From NCBI GenBank assembly GCA_030388725.1, contig CP128857.1:2852001-2916000 (forward strand): a DNA stretch of 64,000 bases, given 5' to 3'. This document shows positions 18,891 through 27,884 of this stretch, piece by piece. Origin of the DNA: Prodigiosinella aquatilis (lineage in GTDB: Bacteria > Pseudomonadota > Gammaproteobacteria > Enterobacterales > Enterobacteriaceae). Under the pieces are notes generated by a model that was not told the origin of the DNA, searched no databases, and saw nothing but the letters and a program-made list of their open reading frames with translations. A program made the position numbers and the translations under genes. Position 1 is the stretch's first letter. Every line of letters begins with the position of its first letter.

Positions 18891-18980
18891 TGGCGGAGAG
18901 GGAGGGATTTGAACCCTCGGAGGGATTACTCCCTCAACGGTTTTCGAGACCGTCCCGTTCAGCCGCTCCGGCACCTCTCC
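18891..18980 (-). tRNA. serU: tRNA-Ser (anticodon CGA)
   Basis: A 90-nt class II tRNA on the minus strand. It has a 7-bp acceptor stem GGAGAGG/CCTCTCC, the anticodon loop CTCGAAA giving CGA (reads UCG), a long variable arm around GAGGGAGTAATCCCTC, the T-arm GGTTCAAATCC and an encoded CCA. Same length as and very similar to E. coli serU, which also lies near mtfA and asnT. Confidence 0.96.
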
Positions 18981-19073
18981 GTGTAAGTGGTGCTTATCAT
19001 GCACGTTTTTGTGGCATTTTAACAGACCTACCCCACGCCTTTAAATTCAAGTGATGAGTTAACGAGCAATACC

Positions 19074-19832
19074 ATGATTAAGTGGCAATGGAAAACACAT
19101 CAACCCGATCCGGAAACACTCCAGCAGTGGCAACCGGCACTCTCTATTCCTCTGCTGACACCGTTAAATGATACGGAACAACAGAAGCTGGTGACGCTCG
19201 CCAGACAGTTTTTGCGGCAAAAACGGCTGGTGCCATTACAAGGGCTGACGCTTACAGAGCTGATAGAACAACGGATTGCCCTGCTTTTCGTGCTACCGAT
19301 CATGGAATTGGGGATTGACTGGTTGGATGGTTTTCATGAAGTGTTAATCCACCCTGCCCCTTTTGTTGTGCAGGATGAATGGCAGGATGATATCGGATTG
19401 ATACACGCAGGCCCATTAGTACAGTCAGGACAAAGCCGGGAACAAGGTCCGATTGTATTAAACTGGCTGGAGGTGCAGGACTCTTTTGATTTGTCAGGTT
19501 TTAACCTGATCATCCACGAAGTGGCCCACAAACTGGACATCCGCAACGGTGGAATGAGCAATGGGGTTCCCGCCATACCGTTGCGTGACGTCGCTCCCTG
19601 GGAACACCATATTCATGCTGTGATGACAGCCCTGGAAGAAGAGATAGAATTGGTGGGGGAAGACGCGGCCAGTATGGATCCTTATGCGGCTACTAATCCG
19701 GCGGAGTGTTTCGCTGTATTATCAGAGTATTTTTTCAGCGCTCCTGAGCTATTGTATGAGCGTTTCCCTGATGTATATCAGGATTTCTGTGCCTTCTACC
19801 GCCAGACACCATTGGCCCGGCTACAACGCTAA
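19074..19832 (+). CDS. mtfA: MtfA peptidase / Mlc titration factor
   Basis: Cytoplasmic zinc metallopeptidase that binds and sequesters the glucose repressor Mlc, linking ptsG control to this protein. 252 residues with the zinc motif HEVAH at 148-152 and the downstream NPAECFAVLSEYFF glutamate region. Close to E. coli MtfA in length and sequence, though lacking a dozen C-terminal residues. Lies between serU and asnT as in E. coli. Confidence 0.93.
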   Translation: MIKWQWKTHQPDPETLQQWQPALSIPLLTPLNDTEQQKLVTLARQFLRQKRLVPLQGLTLTELIEQRIALLFVLPIMELGIDWLDGFHEVLIHPAPFVVQDEWQDDIGLIHAGPLVQSGQSREQGPIVLNWLEVQDSFDLSGFNLIIHEVAHKLDIRNGGMSNGVPAIPLRDVAPWEHHIHAVMTALEEEIELVGEDAASMDPYAATNPAECFAVLSEYFFSAPELLYERFPDVYQDFCAFYRQTPLARLQR

Positions 19833-19932
19833 CCGCGTTCCCCCACCATACCTTCCTGGCTTTTATCGGTGTCCACTCCCCTACTGAATTGTACAGAGGC
19901 TAAGCAGTCAGCCAGCAATCGTGATTTTAGCG

Positions 19933-19961
19933 TTGACAGCATTAGGGATGGCCGGATAAGA
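19933..19961 (+). promoter_or_regulatory. Promoter of tRNA-Asn
   Basis: TTGACA at 19933-19938, 17-bp spacer, ATAAGA at 19956-19961, then a GC-rich discriminator (TGCGCCCC), typical of stringently controlled stable-RNA promoters. The -10 match is imperfect. Confidence 0.55.
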
Positions 19962-19980
19962 TGCGCCCCGGTCACACAAT

Positions 19981-20056
19981 TCCTCTGTAGTTCAGTCGGT
20001 AGAACGGCGGACTGTTAATCCGTATGTCACTGGTTCGAGTCCAGTCAGAGGAGCCA
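19981..20056 (+). tRNA. asnT: tRNA-Asn (anticodon GTT)
   Basis: 76-nt tRNA with acceptor TCCTCTG/CAGAGGA, anticodon loop CTGTTAA giving GTT, T-arm GGTTCGAGTCC and encoded CCA. A P4-type integrase relic starts 162 bases downstream, so this gene has served as an integration site. I could not see a second copy of its 3' end in the window. Confidence 0.97.
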
Positions 20057-20062
20057 AATTTA

Positions 20063-20103
20063 AAAAAGCAGATGTCGAAAGGCATCTGCTTTTTGCCTTT
20101 TTT
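20063..20103 (+). terminator. Terminator of tRNA-Asn
   Basis: AAAAAGCAGATG paired with CATCTGCTTTTT (20063-20074 with 20083-20094), loop of 8, then GCCTTTTTTT. Confidence 0.85.
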
Positions 20104-20178
20104 TCAGCGTGATAGCGTGAAAAGTCTTCCCGATGCATGTTCAGTTTTCCCTCCGCATCGGGAGAATTTGGTGGTCAG

Positions 20179-20220
20179 ATTTGGGGTCAGGTTGGTTCGA
20201 TGACGGAGTGACCCCCAAAT
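20179..20220. promoter_or_regulatory. Inverted repeat at the integrase start
   Basis: ATTTGGGGTCA at 20179-20189 and TGACCCCCAAAT at 20209-20220 are inverted copies with one extra C, 19 bp apart. The second arm runs into the integrase ATG (20219). The position suits integrase binding for autoregulation or excision, but this is inference. Confidence 0.4.
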
Positions 20221-21187
20221 GTCTCTTAACGACTCAAAAATCCGCAGATTAGAATCATCTGCCAAACCCTTTAAAGTCTCCGATTCACACGGTCTATATT
20301 TGTTAGTTAATCCCGGCGGTTCGCGTCTCTGGTATCTCAAATATCGTATCAATAGAAAAGAATCTCGCCTCGGCCTAGGTATCTGCCCCGATGTATCGCT
20401 GGCCGACGCTCGTCAGCAACGTGACGGTATTCGCAAGCTGTTGGCACAGAACATTAACCCGGCGCTGAATCTGTCAGGCGTAACGGCCCCTCCCGTTAAA
20501 CGCCACTACCCTGCCCTTCCACTGGAGCGACTATCGGAGCTGTTGGCTCGCATAGAGGACTATCAGCAAGGACGAGAACTAACCCGGCTGGCCGTATCAC
20601 TCACTCGGCATCTGTTTATCCGCTCCAGAGAATTGCGTTTCGCCCGTTGGTCTGAGATCGATTTCAGGAACAGAATCTGGACCATTCCTGCCACTCACGA
20701 GGCAATCCCCGGTGTCCGCTACTCAGGGCGTGGGGCGAAAATGCGCACTCCACATATCGTTCCCCTCTCCCGGCAGGCCATCGCTGTTCTGAAACAGATA
20801 CGGGAAATCTCCGGGCATCAGGTACTGATATTCCCCGGTGATCACAATCCGTATAAGCCAATGTGCGAAAACACCGTCAACAAGGCTTTATGCCTGATGG
20901 GTTATGACACAAAAAATAACATCTGCGGCCACGGATTCCGGGCAATGGCCTGTAGCGCGCTGATGGAATCTGGACTGTGGGCGTAGCAGGATGCGGTTGA
21001 GCGTCAAATGAGCCATCAGGAGCGCAACAGCGTGTGTGCGGCTTACATCCATAAAGCAGAATATCTAGATGCCCCTAAAGCGATGATGCAATGGTGATCA
21101 GATCATCTGGATATGTGCCGGAAAGCGTATGTTCCACCTTATATTTGTAGGAAGGGAAGCATCTGCACAATGGGATTACCCTTCTGA
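20219..21187 (+). pseudogene. P4-type phage/island integrase, inactivated
   Basis: Tyrosine recombinase of the P4 family. The N-terminal DNA-binding part (KVSDSHGLYLLVNPGGSRLW) is followed abruptly after NINPA by the late catalytic region (LNLSGVTAPPVKRHYPAL), so about 110 residues normally between them are deleted. An in-frame TAG at 20984-20986 and a TGA at 21095-21097 interrupt the C terminus. Between and after them the family tail is still readable (QDAVERQMSHQERN, then AAYIHKAEYLDAP with the catalytic Tyr). Beside tRNA-Asn, the usual P4-type attachment position. Confidence 0.88.
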
Positions 21188-21283
21188 CAAAATAAACCAC
21201 AAAAATAGCCATATCAGTCTGTACTGGTACGGCATTTTTTTGGCTTCAATTCGGAGAAATTGTTGTTCGAATTACAGGCGCAC

Positions 21284-21766
21284 TTAGCTTTCAAGTGCAG
21301 CAAGGATTGCGGCTTCCATTTTCTCGGGGGGAGTAAACGGTGCAAACCGCTTGAGCGGTTTGCCATCACGTCCAATCAGGAACTTAGTGAAGTTCCACTT
21401 GATCCGCCCACCCAACACACCGGGCAATGCTTCTTTCAGATAACGGAACACCGGGTGCGTAGCGGTGCCGTTGACCTCCACTTTCTCGAACATCGGGAAG
21501 CTCACACCGTAGTTGATGTAACAGGTTTGAGCGATTTCGTCGGCGTCGCCGGGTTCCTGCTTACCGAACTGGTTGCAGGGGAAACCAAGCACCACCAGCC
21601 CCCGGGCGGCGTACTTCTTGTAGAGCGCTTCAAGGCCTGCGTATTGTGGCGTGAAGCCACAATGGCTGGCGGTATTAACCACCAGAACCAGTTTACCAGC
21701 ATAGTCGTCCATAGAAATGAGCTGACCACGCAGGCTGGTGGCAGTCAGTTGATGAAAAGCGGTCAT
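21284..21766 (-). CDS. Glutathione peroxidase (thioredoxin/glutathione peroxidase)
   Basis: 160-residue peroxidase reducing organic hydroperoxides. The peroxidatic Cys36 lies in NTASHCGFTPQ, the catalytic Gln in the FPCNQFG loop, and the Trp in KWNFTKFL. I start it at the ATG at 21766 preceded by GAGG; the frame is open to 21805. Related to BtuE but shorter, typical of the 160-residue bacterial group. A 53-codon ORF ends 10 bases upstream and may share its transcript. Confidence 0.9.
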   Translation of the reverse strand: MTAFHQLTATSLRGQLISMDDYAGKLVLVVNTASHCGFTPQYAGLEALYKKYAARGLVVLGFPCNQFGKQEPGDADEIAQTCYINYGVSFPMFEKVEVNGTATHPVFRYLKEALPGVLGGRIKWNFTKFLIGRDGKPLKRFAPFTPPEKMEAAILAALES

Positions 21767-21776
21767 GACGGCATCC

Positions 21777-21938
21777 TCAGCGCAAAACCAGTTCGACCAC
21801 GGCATTGCCGCGCAGTGTGCTGGTGGCGGGTAAATCCTGCTCCTGATTGCGTAGCAGGTCCGGAGTCGTGACGTTAAGCTTTACCGCGAGGGCGATCCCA
21901 ACGGTGATGGTGTCTTGAGTTTGGTAGAAGCGCTTCAT
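21777..21938 (-). CDS. Small ORF (53 aa) upstream of glutathione peroxidase
   Basis: 53 codons starting MKRFYQTQDTITVG and ending VVELVLR. An excellent ribosome site GAGGAACGATGTC precedes the ATG. Its stop lies next to the GAGG used by the peroxidase gene, so the two are probably co-transcribed and coupled. No family recognised and no membrane segment; it could be the shortened relic of a larger protein. Confidence 0.5.
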   Translation of the reverse strand: MKRFYQTQDTITVGIALAVKLNVTTPDLLRNQEQDLPATSTLRGNAVVELVLR

Positions 21939-22361
21939 GACATCGTTCCTCGGCGGTTTTTAGCGCAATTAAACTGAGTGTGATACGTCTTTGCAAAGTC
22001 GAACGAAAAGGACAACAAACAGACGATCTTTGACCTGCGCCCCATTAATTAACACACCATATGTTGGTCACCTTTGTTTTTGGCACCAGGTCAGCCATAT
22101 GAAATTGCATTGTGCTGAGTATATGACTATTAACCCCGCCAGCAACAACGTTTGCCATTCACTTTTTAAACTTTTGCGCATAGTGATGCCCATTACTCAA
22201 AACCGTGGTCTCATAGACATGACCAGGTCACGCGTTGTTACCTGACGGTGTTATCGGCTTTCGCCCGCAGAGACAGCCGCATAGAGTCTGGTGTATTCAT
22301 GCCATCAGGGAGATCACCGGTTTTGCGCTTGGCGACGAATCTTCCGCAAAGTGCCCATCAT

Positions 22362-22580
22362 TTACGGCAATCTCTTACACCCGGTTCGCAGTGAAGAGCG
22401 CCAGATAAGCTTGATATTCATCCTAGCGAACCGGGAAATGTAAGCATTGGCGAGCCGTTTATTTTCAAAGACGATACGTATCCGCACCGTTTTCTGGTAC
22501 AGGCCACGCTTTTTATAGTTATCTGGTGCGCCAAAATAAAGCGTCCCGCTTACGCTGTCAGTGTATAAAGGACATACGCT
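22362..22580 (-). pseudogene. Unrecognised protein fragment, no start codon
   Basis: An uninterrupted leftward frame of about 70 codons directly downstream of the quinone oxidoreductase. It reads YTDSVSGTLYFGAPDNYKKR then QKTVRIRIVFENKRLANAY and stops at 22362. It has protein-like composition but no ATG or GTG near its 5' limit, so it looks like the end of a gene truncated by rearrangement. The surrounding 21939-22361 holds nothing recognisable. Family unknown. Confidence 0.35.
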
Positions 22581-22581
22581 T

Positions 22582-23598
22582 TCAATTCACACGAAGAACT
22601 ATCTTGCCCTGAATACGTCCTTTGGAAGCGCGTTCATGCGCAGCGGCGGCGTCAAAGAGATGATAAGTGCTGTCTGTCACCACACGCAGTAACCCGCTTG
22701 AAAGCAACTGGCCTGCTTCCTGAAGTTGCTGACCGCTGGAACGAACCTGTGTAGATGAAACGATAATGCCGCGAAGGTCGGCTTCGCTCTGCCCGGCAAA
22801 ACCCAGTGGATTAACCAGATAAAGCGCCCCGCCGGGTCTGATGATATTGAGAAACCGTTCCACATTTGTACCACCAACAGCGTCAATAACCAGATCGACA
22901 CTCTGCACAACCGTTTCTGCGGCTTGCCGGGTGTAATCAATAAACTCGCTGGCGCCCAGTTCACGCAGCAGTGCTTCATGTTTGCCGGACGCGACAGCGA
23001 TGACTCGCGCCCCCTTCCATCTGGCAACCTGTACGGCAAGATGGCCTACACCGCCCCCGGCCCCATTGACCAGAACCGTTTTGCCTTCCAGTGCGACAGG
23101 TACATGCGGAAAGGACTGGAAAGGATTGGGTGCATCATGACCGGTATCAACCAGAAACTGCCATGCAGTCAGAAGTGACATAGGCGCGGCTGCGGCATGC
23201 ACATAATCGATTCCCGGCGGTATTAACGCAAGCTCGTCGTCAGCAACGCAGATGTATTCTGCATAGGCTCCACTGCCTTTCATCAGATCCTGTGGAAATC
23301 TCACCATGGCATATACATCATCACCAACTTGAAAATGGCGGACACCCTCTCCTGCAGCCACAATGACACCGGCTATATCGGTGCCGGGGATAAGTGGAAA
23401 CGTGGGGCTGGGTCGCCATTGGGGCGGCAGCGTACGGTACCCATCCCGCAGATAAAGATCCGGCGGGTTAATACTCGCTGCATGCACACGCACCAGGACT
23501 TCACCAGTGCCTGGTGTCGGTCGGGGTGCATTTTCATAATGCAGCACTTCGGGTCCGCCAAACTCATGCAACCGTACGGCTTTCATCATTGCTGTCAT
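22582..23598 (-). CDS. Quinone oxidoreductase-like MDR protein
   Basis: 338-residue medium-chain dehydrogenase/reductase of the NADPH:quinone oxidoreductase (QOR) type. It lacks the structural-zinc cysteines of alcohol dehydrogenases. N-terminal GroES-like domain (FGGPEVLHYE, GTDIAGVIVAAGEG), then the NADP-binding VNGAGGGVGHLAVQVAR. AGAGGAAACAGTA precedes the ATG at 23598. Divergent from the LysR gene at 23689 with 90 bp between, so probably its target. Confidence 0.85.
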   Translation of the reverse strand: MTAMMKAVRLHEFGGPEVLHYENAPRPTPGTGEVLVRVHAASINPPDLYLRDGYRTLPPQWRPSPTFPLIPGTDIAGVIVAAGEGVRHFQVGDDVYAMVRFPQDLMKGSGAYAEYICVADDELALIPPGIDYVHAAAAPMSLLTAWQFLVDTGHDAPNPFQSFPHVPVALEGKTVLVNGAGGGVGHLAVQVARWKGARVIAVASGKHEALLRELGASEFIDYTRQAAETVVQSVDLVIDAVGGTNVERFLNIIRPGGALYLVNPLGFAGQSEADLRGIIVSSTQVRSSGQQLQEAGQLLSSGLLRVVTDSTYHLFDAAAAHERASKGRIQGKIVLRVN

Positions 23599-23688
23599 TA
23601 CTGTTTCCTCTGCTGTATGTTCGATTCAAGCAGATTAGGACAGTTACCTTGAGTTGATAATAGTGCTCTGTTTCGCTTTACTTATGAC

Positions 23689-24597
23689 ATGAAAGAACAA
23701 ATTGGTTTTGAAAGCCTGACAGGGCTTATCGCTTTTGCTCGCGCCGGATCGCTGGGCAGTTATACGGCCGCCGCCCGCGCTTTATCTGTTTCACCTTCCG
23801 CTGTTAGTAAAAGTATCCAGCGACTGGAACGGCACCTCGGGCTGACACTTTTCACGCGAACCACCCGATCGCTGACGCTTACGCCTGAAGGCCGTGACTT
23901 GCATGAGCGGGTGCTGCGATTATTGCGGGATGCCGAAGAGATTGAGCAGGTAGCGAAAATAGCGCGTGCGGAACCCAGCGGCACCATACGTGTTGCCGCC
24001 TCGCTTCCGGTGGGACTGCATATGCTTCCCCCACTACTGGCGCTGTTTCGCCAGCGTCAGCCTGACGTGCACATTGATCTGCGTCTGAGCGACAATCTTG
24101 CTAATGTGGTTGATGAGGGCATTGATGTTGCCATACGGATTGGCGATCTCCCTGACTCGCGGCTGTTGTCGCGCCGTCTCCCGCCGTATCAGCTGTGTTG
24201 CTATGCTTCCCCTGACTATCTGAGCAAACACAGCGCCCCACTGCATCCCGACGAACTGATGGAGCACGAAACAGTGAACCTTCGCTATAAAAGTACCGGT
24301 CAGTTGTTTCGCTGGCCATTCCGCATTGGGGAGCGGGAAATCGAGATGTTGCTCCCCTCTGCGGTTGTCGCCGATGCAAGCGAGGGCGTATTGGCAACGA
24401 TAGCGGCCGGTACCGGCATTGGAATGGCATCAAGCTTTATGGCCGCGTCCTGGCTTGAGCGAGGAGAGTTGATCCCTGTACTGCCAGCATTTGCCGTAAA
24501 ACGGCATAACCTGACCGTTCTCTGGCCTGAAAGCCGCCGCGCAAATCCAGCCGTACGCGCCTTTCTGGATCTGTTATTTGAGCGTTTGAAAGCGTGA
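23689..24597 (+). CDS. LysR-family transcriptional regulator
   Basis: 302 residues: N-terminal winged helix-turn-helix (residues about 9-66, with SYTAAARALSVSPSAVSKSIQRLE) and a periplasmic-binding-like effector domain. The N terminus FESLTGLIAFARAGSLGSYTAAAR is of the CrgA/AaeR type group of LysR proteins. Divergent from the quinone oxidoreductase gene, the likely regulated partner. Effector unknown. Confidence 0.88.
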   Translation: MKEQIGFESLTGLIAFARAGSLGSYTAAARALSVSPSAVSKSIQRLERHLGLTLFTRTTRSLTLTPEGRDLHERVLRLLRDAEEIEQVAKIARAEPSGTIRVAASLPVGLHMLPPLLALFRQRQPDVHIDLRLSDNLANVVDEGIDVAIRIGDLPDSRLLSRRLPPYQLCCYASPDYLSKHSAPLHPDELMEHETVNLRYKSTGQLFRWPFRIGEREIEMLLPSAVVADASEGVLATIAAGTGIGMASSFMAASWLERGELIPVLPAFAVKRHNLTVLWPESRRANPAVRAFLDLLFERLKA

Positions 24598-24766
24598 CAC
24601 ACTGCGTAGCAGCGCACGGATGCTGGTTTATACCCCACACCGCACGACTACATTTCAACTTGTAGCTATGTCGTTTGCCCTGCCCCTTTTTTAATTGACG
24701 CACTGAACCTCGCAACATCTGTTTATAGCGCAGAGCGAACTCTTGATGTTGTGATATAAAATCCAT

Positions 24767-24801
24767 AAAAAAACAAAAGAGACATGCCCTTTTGTTTTTT
24801 T
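24767..24801. terminator. Bidirectional terminator
   Basis: A perfect 13-bp stem of A7-CAAAAG with CTTTTG-T7 (24767-24779 with 24789-24801), loop 9. T-runs occur on both strands. It can end the LysR transcript rightward and the PTS operon leftward. Confidence 0.85.
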
Positions 24802-24809
24802 CAACCTAT

Positions 24810-26105
24810 TTATTTAAATTGAGGGAGATAATCCTTATTAATCTCAATCATCTCATCCAGAATCTGTTTAGTAACATTTCCTTTTCTCACTAGTGGGTTA
24901 ATTGTCAAGGCCTGAAGGGCTGTACCGTAGTCACCTTCAACACCTGCCTTAACAGTTAATTCTTCAAAGGCTTTTTGCAGCTGCAATGTCCCACGAATTG
25001 CTGGATTTTCAATGGCAGGAATATTTAATGGGTGCGCCCCAGAAGCTGTAATCAGCGATGTTACTTCAATCGCACAATCTGGAGGTAGTTCAGAAATAGT
25101 ACCATTATTACGTGTATTTACGTGCATAAGGATACTTTTGTTATTGTAAATGCTATTAATCAATTCACATGCTGCATCAGAATAGTAAGCGCCGCCACGG
25201 TCTTCAAGCTGCTTAGGCTTAATATCAAGATTAATATCTTCATATAATTTAAACAGTTCTTTTTCGATCGCTTGGACCTCTTCCCCACGCGTTACGAAAT
25301 CTTTTGCATCCATTTCCTTATGCTCAGAATCATCCTGCATATAATAGTACTGGTGATAGCCACACGGAATTGCATTAAGTTGTCTTAGTTGCTCTGGTAC
25401 CCATGTTACCTTACCGAGGTTTTTGGGTAACTCGAAATCATCCCCTTCACACATTCGATTGATGACTTCTTTAATATGATCTTTTCCTTTATTATCCCAA
25501 ATGTGAAATGCATGGATAAAATGGTTTAGGCCAGCAAACTGTATCTGAACCTTTTCCCCAAGTAATTCTTCGACACCATATTGAGTGATAACAGGAACAT
25601 TGCACAAGCCAATAACTTTAACACTGGTATGCTTTAATACGGTTTCAGTAATGATACCTGATGGATTAGTAAAGTTAATAAGCCAGGCATCTGGACAAAT
25701 GTTTTCAATATCTCGACAAAGATCTAATGTCACAGGAATGGTTCGCATTGCTTTTGCAAACCCACCGATACCATTTGTTTCCTGGCCAATCATTCCATAT
25801 TTATGCCCAAGACGTTCGTCTCTAATTCGGGCAGGGATCATGCCTACCCTCATTTGAGAACATACAAATAATGCGCCGTCTAATGCCTCAGCACGATTGA
25901 AGGTAATCGTCAGATTAATTGGCAAACCTGATTTTTGAATCATTCGTTTAGCAAAAGCACCAACGGTTTCAACTTTATAACGACCTTCCTCAATATCATA
26001 CAGGCAGATATCAGTAATAGGTAATTCATGGTACCTGTTGATAAACCCTTCAACGATTTCCGGAGTATAGCTGGAACCACCACCAATAATTGCTATTTTA
26101 AGCAT
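24810..26105 (-). CDS. GH4 6-phospho-beta-glucosidase
   Basis: NAD- and metal-dependent glycosidase that splits phosphorylated beta-glucosides delivered by the PTS encoded upstream. 431 residues from the ATG at 26105, which follows AAGGAAAAACAG; the frame open to 26174 is not used. NAD motif IGGGSSYTPE at 6-16, NFTNPSG at 144-150, and metal ligands expected at Cys168 (GLCNVP) and a His at 195-198. Overlaps the IIA gene by 8 bases. Last gene of an operon in licBCAH order; resembles LicH/CelF. Confidence 0.92.
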   Translation of the reverse strand: MLKIAIIGGGSSYTPEIVEGFINRYHELPITDICLYDIEEGRYKVETVGAFAKRMIQKSGLPINLTITFNRAEALDGALFVCSQMRVGMIPARIRDERLGHKYGMIGQETNGIGGFAKAMRTIPVTLDLCRDIENICPDAWLINFTNPSGIITETVLKHTSVKVIGLCNVPVITQYGVEELLGEKVQIQFAGLNHFIHAFHIWDNKGKDHIKEVINRMCEGDDFELPKNLGKVTWVPEQLRQLNAIPCGYHQYYYMQDDSEHKEMDAKDFVTRGEEVQAIEKELFKLYEDINLDIKPKQLEDRGGAYYSDAACELINSIYNNKSILMHVNTRNNGTISELPPDCAIEVTSLITASGAHPLNIPAIENPAIRGTLQLQKAFEELTVKAGVEGDYGTALQALTINPLVRKGNVTKQILDEMIEINKDYLPQFK

Positions 26106-26433
26106 TCTGTTTTTCCTTACATTGACGATACAACTCAACAAGTTCAATTGCAATTTCTTTGCATAACATACCATTCATAATATGATCTTGGATGTGGGTT
26201 AAAATTAAGGTCATTTGTATTTTACCTTTACCCTCATCCATACTAATTAATTCAGTCTGACATTTATGGACCTCTTTGAATATTTCATCAGAAATTTGTA
26301 ACTGATGAAGTGCTTCCGAATGAGAACCCTCGCGAGCTTTAAAGATAGCGTCCATAGCTGCGCTTTTAGCAGCACCTGCCTGACAAAGTAAATTCATTAA
26401 ATATTCTTCATCAAGAACAGAATTAGTTTCCAT
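26098..26433 (-). CDS. PTS lactose/cellobiose-family IIA component
   Basis: 111-residue cytoplasmic phosphocarrier. The phosphorylated histidine is expected at His80 in THIQDHIM. A three-helix bundle protein of normal size for the lactose/N,N'-diacetylchitobiose family. Lies between IIC and the GH4 gene with an 8-base overlap to the latter. AT-rich like the whole operon. Confidence 0.92.
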   Translation of the reverse strand: METNSVLDEEYLMNLLCQAGAAKSAAMDAIFKAREGSHSEALHQLQISDEIFKEVHKCQTELISMDEGKGKIQMTLILTHIQDHIMNGMLCKEIAIELVELYRQCKEKQNA

Positions 26434-26480
26434 AGTTAAACCTATATTTATAATTTAAATTAGATCATTAAGTTTTGAAG

Positions 26481-27761
26481 TTATTGTGCCATCTCTTCTT
26501 TTAGCAAAGATCTTTCATATATCTTAAAGAATGGGAAATATATAATAGTGGCAAGAGTAAAGTTAATTGCAATAACTACCAGTGCCTGAACTGACCAGTT
26601 TGTTGCCCACATAGCGCCAATCGGAGCAGGCGTGGTCCATGGCGGAAGAATAACAATCCGATGAAGCAGTTCAAGTTTAAATGCAAACCATGTTACGGTA
26701 CCACAGACTAAAGGTGCCACAACCCATGGAATAAAGAATAAAGGGTTGAGCACAATAGGAGTACCGAATACCATAGGCTCATTTATATTAAAACAACCTG
26801 GAATCAATGATAATTTACCAATTGATTTTAAATGCAATGAGCGTGACCGCAAGAATAGTAGCACTAACCCAAAGGTCGCACCTGATCCGCCAAGCTGAAT
26901 GAAAAAGTCAATTAATGGTTGAGCAAAAATCTTTGGTAGCTCTGTCCCTGGAGTACCTGCCGCAAGGGCTTGCTGGTTAACAGCTAAGTTTGATAAAACA
27001 AACGGAGCTATCACTCCACTAGCAATCGTTGCCCCATGGACACCAGCCCACCATAGAACCTGAGCAACGAGGGTGATCAGCAAAACAGCCCCCAGACTGT
27101 CAGAAGCAGAAATAAGCGGTTTGAATGCTTGCATTATTAACTCAGGAATGATCATCCCAGTTTGCTTGTAAACAATCACACTCAGTGGATATACAACAAC
27201 CATGACTAAAGCTATTGGAATCAGTAAGTCAAAGGATTGCCTGATTTTATCAGGAACTTGTTCTGGTAGTTTTAATCCAATGTTGTTTTTTATTAAGAAG
27301 TGCATCATCTCAGGAATGAAAATCCCGATGATCATTGCCGTAAAAATTCCTGTCCCCCCCATATTTGCGATGGGTAGTGCTTCATTACTCGTCATGGGGG
27401 CTGAAAGCATTAAAAACGTTACTAGTGATAAGATGCCTGCAAGAAATGGGTTAAGTTTACGGTAGTTCTTGGCTAAGTTATAACCGAGTCCAGTTACTAC
27501 CCATAATGCCATTATTCCCATAGTATAATTATATGGCGCCATAATCTCATTATGATATTTCGCTGCAAAAACAGTCCAAAAATTTACTGTTTGCTTTGAA
27601 AAAGGAGGGTACGCAATAACAAGCGCAAATGAACCGACAATAATAAAAGGGATTGCACCAATAAAGGCATCCCTAATTGCCATAACGTGTCGTTGAGCCC
27701 CGATCCTACCTGCGAAAGGCGCAAGATGCTCTTCTAAAAAATAGAATAATTTGTTTTTCAT
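26481..27761 (-). CDS. PTS cellobiose-family IIC permease
   Basis: 426-residue polytopic membrane permease that transports and phosphorylates beta-glucosides (cellobiose, arbutin, lichenan fragments or similar). Typical N terminus (HLAPFAGRIGAQRHVMAIRD) and the sugar-binding loop FNINEPMVFGTPIVLNP. Separated from IIB by 123 bp that contains a IIB relic. The substrate cannot be fixed from sequence. Confidence 0.92.
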   Translation of the reverse strand: MKNKLFYFLEEHLAPFAGRIGAQRHVMAIRDAFIGAIPFIIVGSFALVIAYPPFSKQTVNFWTVFAAKYHNEIMAPYNYTMGIMALWVVTGLGYNLAKNYRKLNPFLAGILSLVTFLMLSAPMTSNEALPIANMGGTGIFTAMIIGIFIPEMMHFLIKNNIGLKLPEQVPDKIRQSFDLLIPIALVMVVVYPLSVIVYKQTGMIIPELIMQAFKPLISASDSLGAVLLITLVAQVLWWAGVHGATIASGVIAPFVLSNLAVNQQALAAGTPGTELPKIFAQPLIDFFIQLGGSGATFGLVLLFLRSRSLHLKSIGKLSLIPGCFNINEPMVFGTPIVLNPLFFIPWVVAPLVCGTVTWFAFKLELLHRIVILPPWTTPAPIGAMWATNWSVQALVVIAINFTLATIIYFPFFKIYERSLLKEEMAQ

Positions 27762-27775
27762 AAGACACCTGGTAA

Positions 27776-27850
27776 TTAGATTTTTGACAAGGCTTGGTTT
27801 ATGGCTGCTTCTCCAATAAATATGCCTAAATCTTTCATTTATATTTTAAA
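27776..27850 (-). pseudogene. Relic of a second PTS IIB gene (3' end)
   Basis: Codes MKDLGIFIGEAAINQALSKI and a stop (27838-27776). The intact IIB gene ends MKDYGMLNGEAILNQALSKI. The nucleotide similarity continues a few bases upstream, where a GAA codon of the intact gene corresponds to TAA here. The copies differ at many positions, so this is an old paralogue deleted down to its tail, not a recent duplication or assembly artefact. Confidence 0.8.
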
Positions 27851-27884
27851 ATAGGGTAGTTATTTTTTCATAAAACATTGACGA

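Noticed and set aside
18768..19004. 78-codon leftward ORF overlapping tRNA-Ser
   Set aside because: It is simply the tRNA sequence read as protein (EVPERLNGTVSKTVE...), a common false call.
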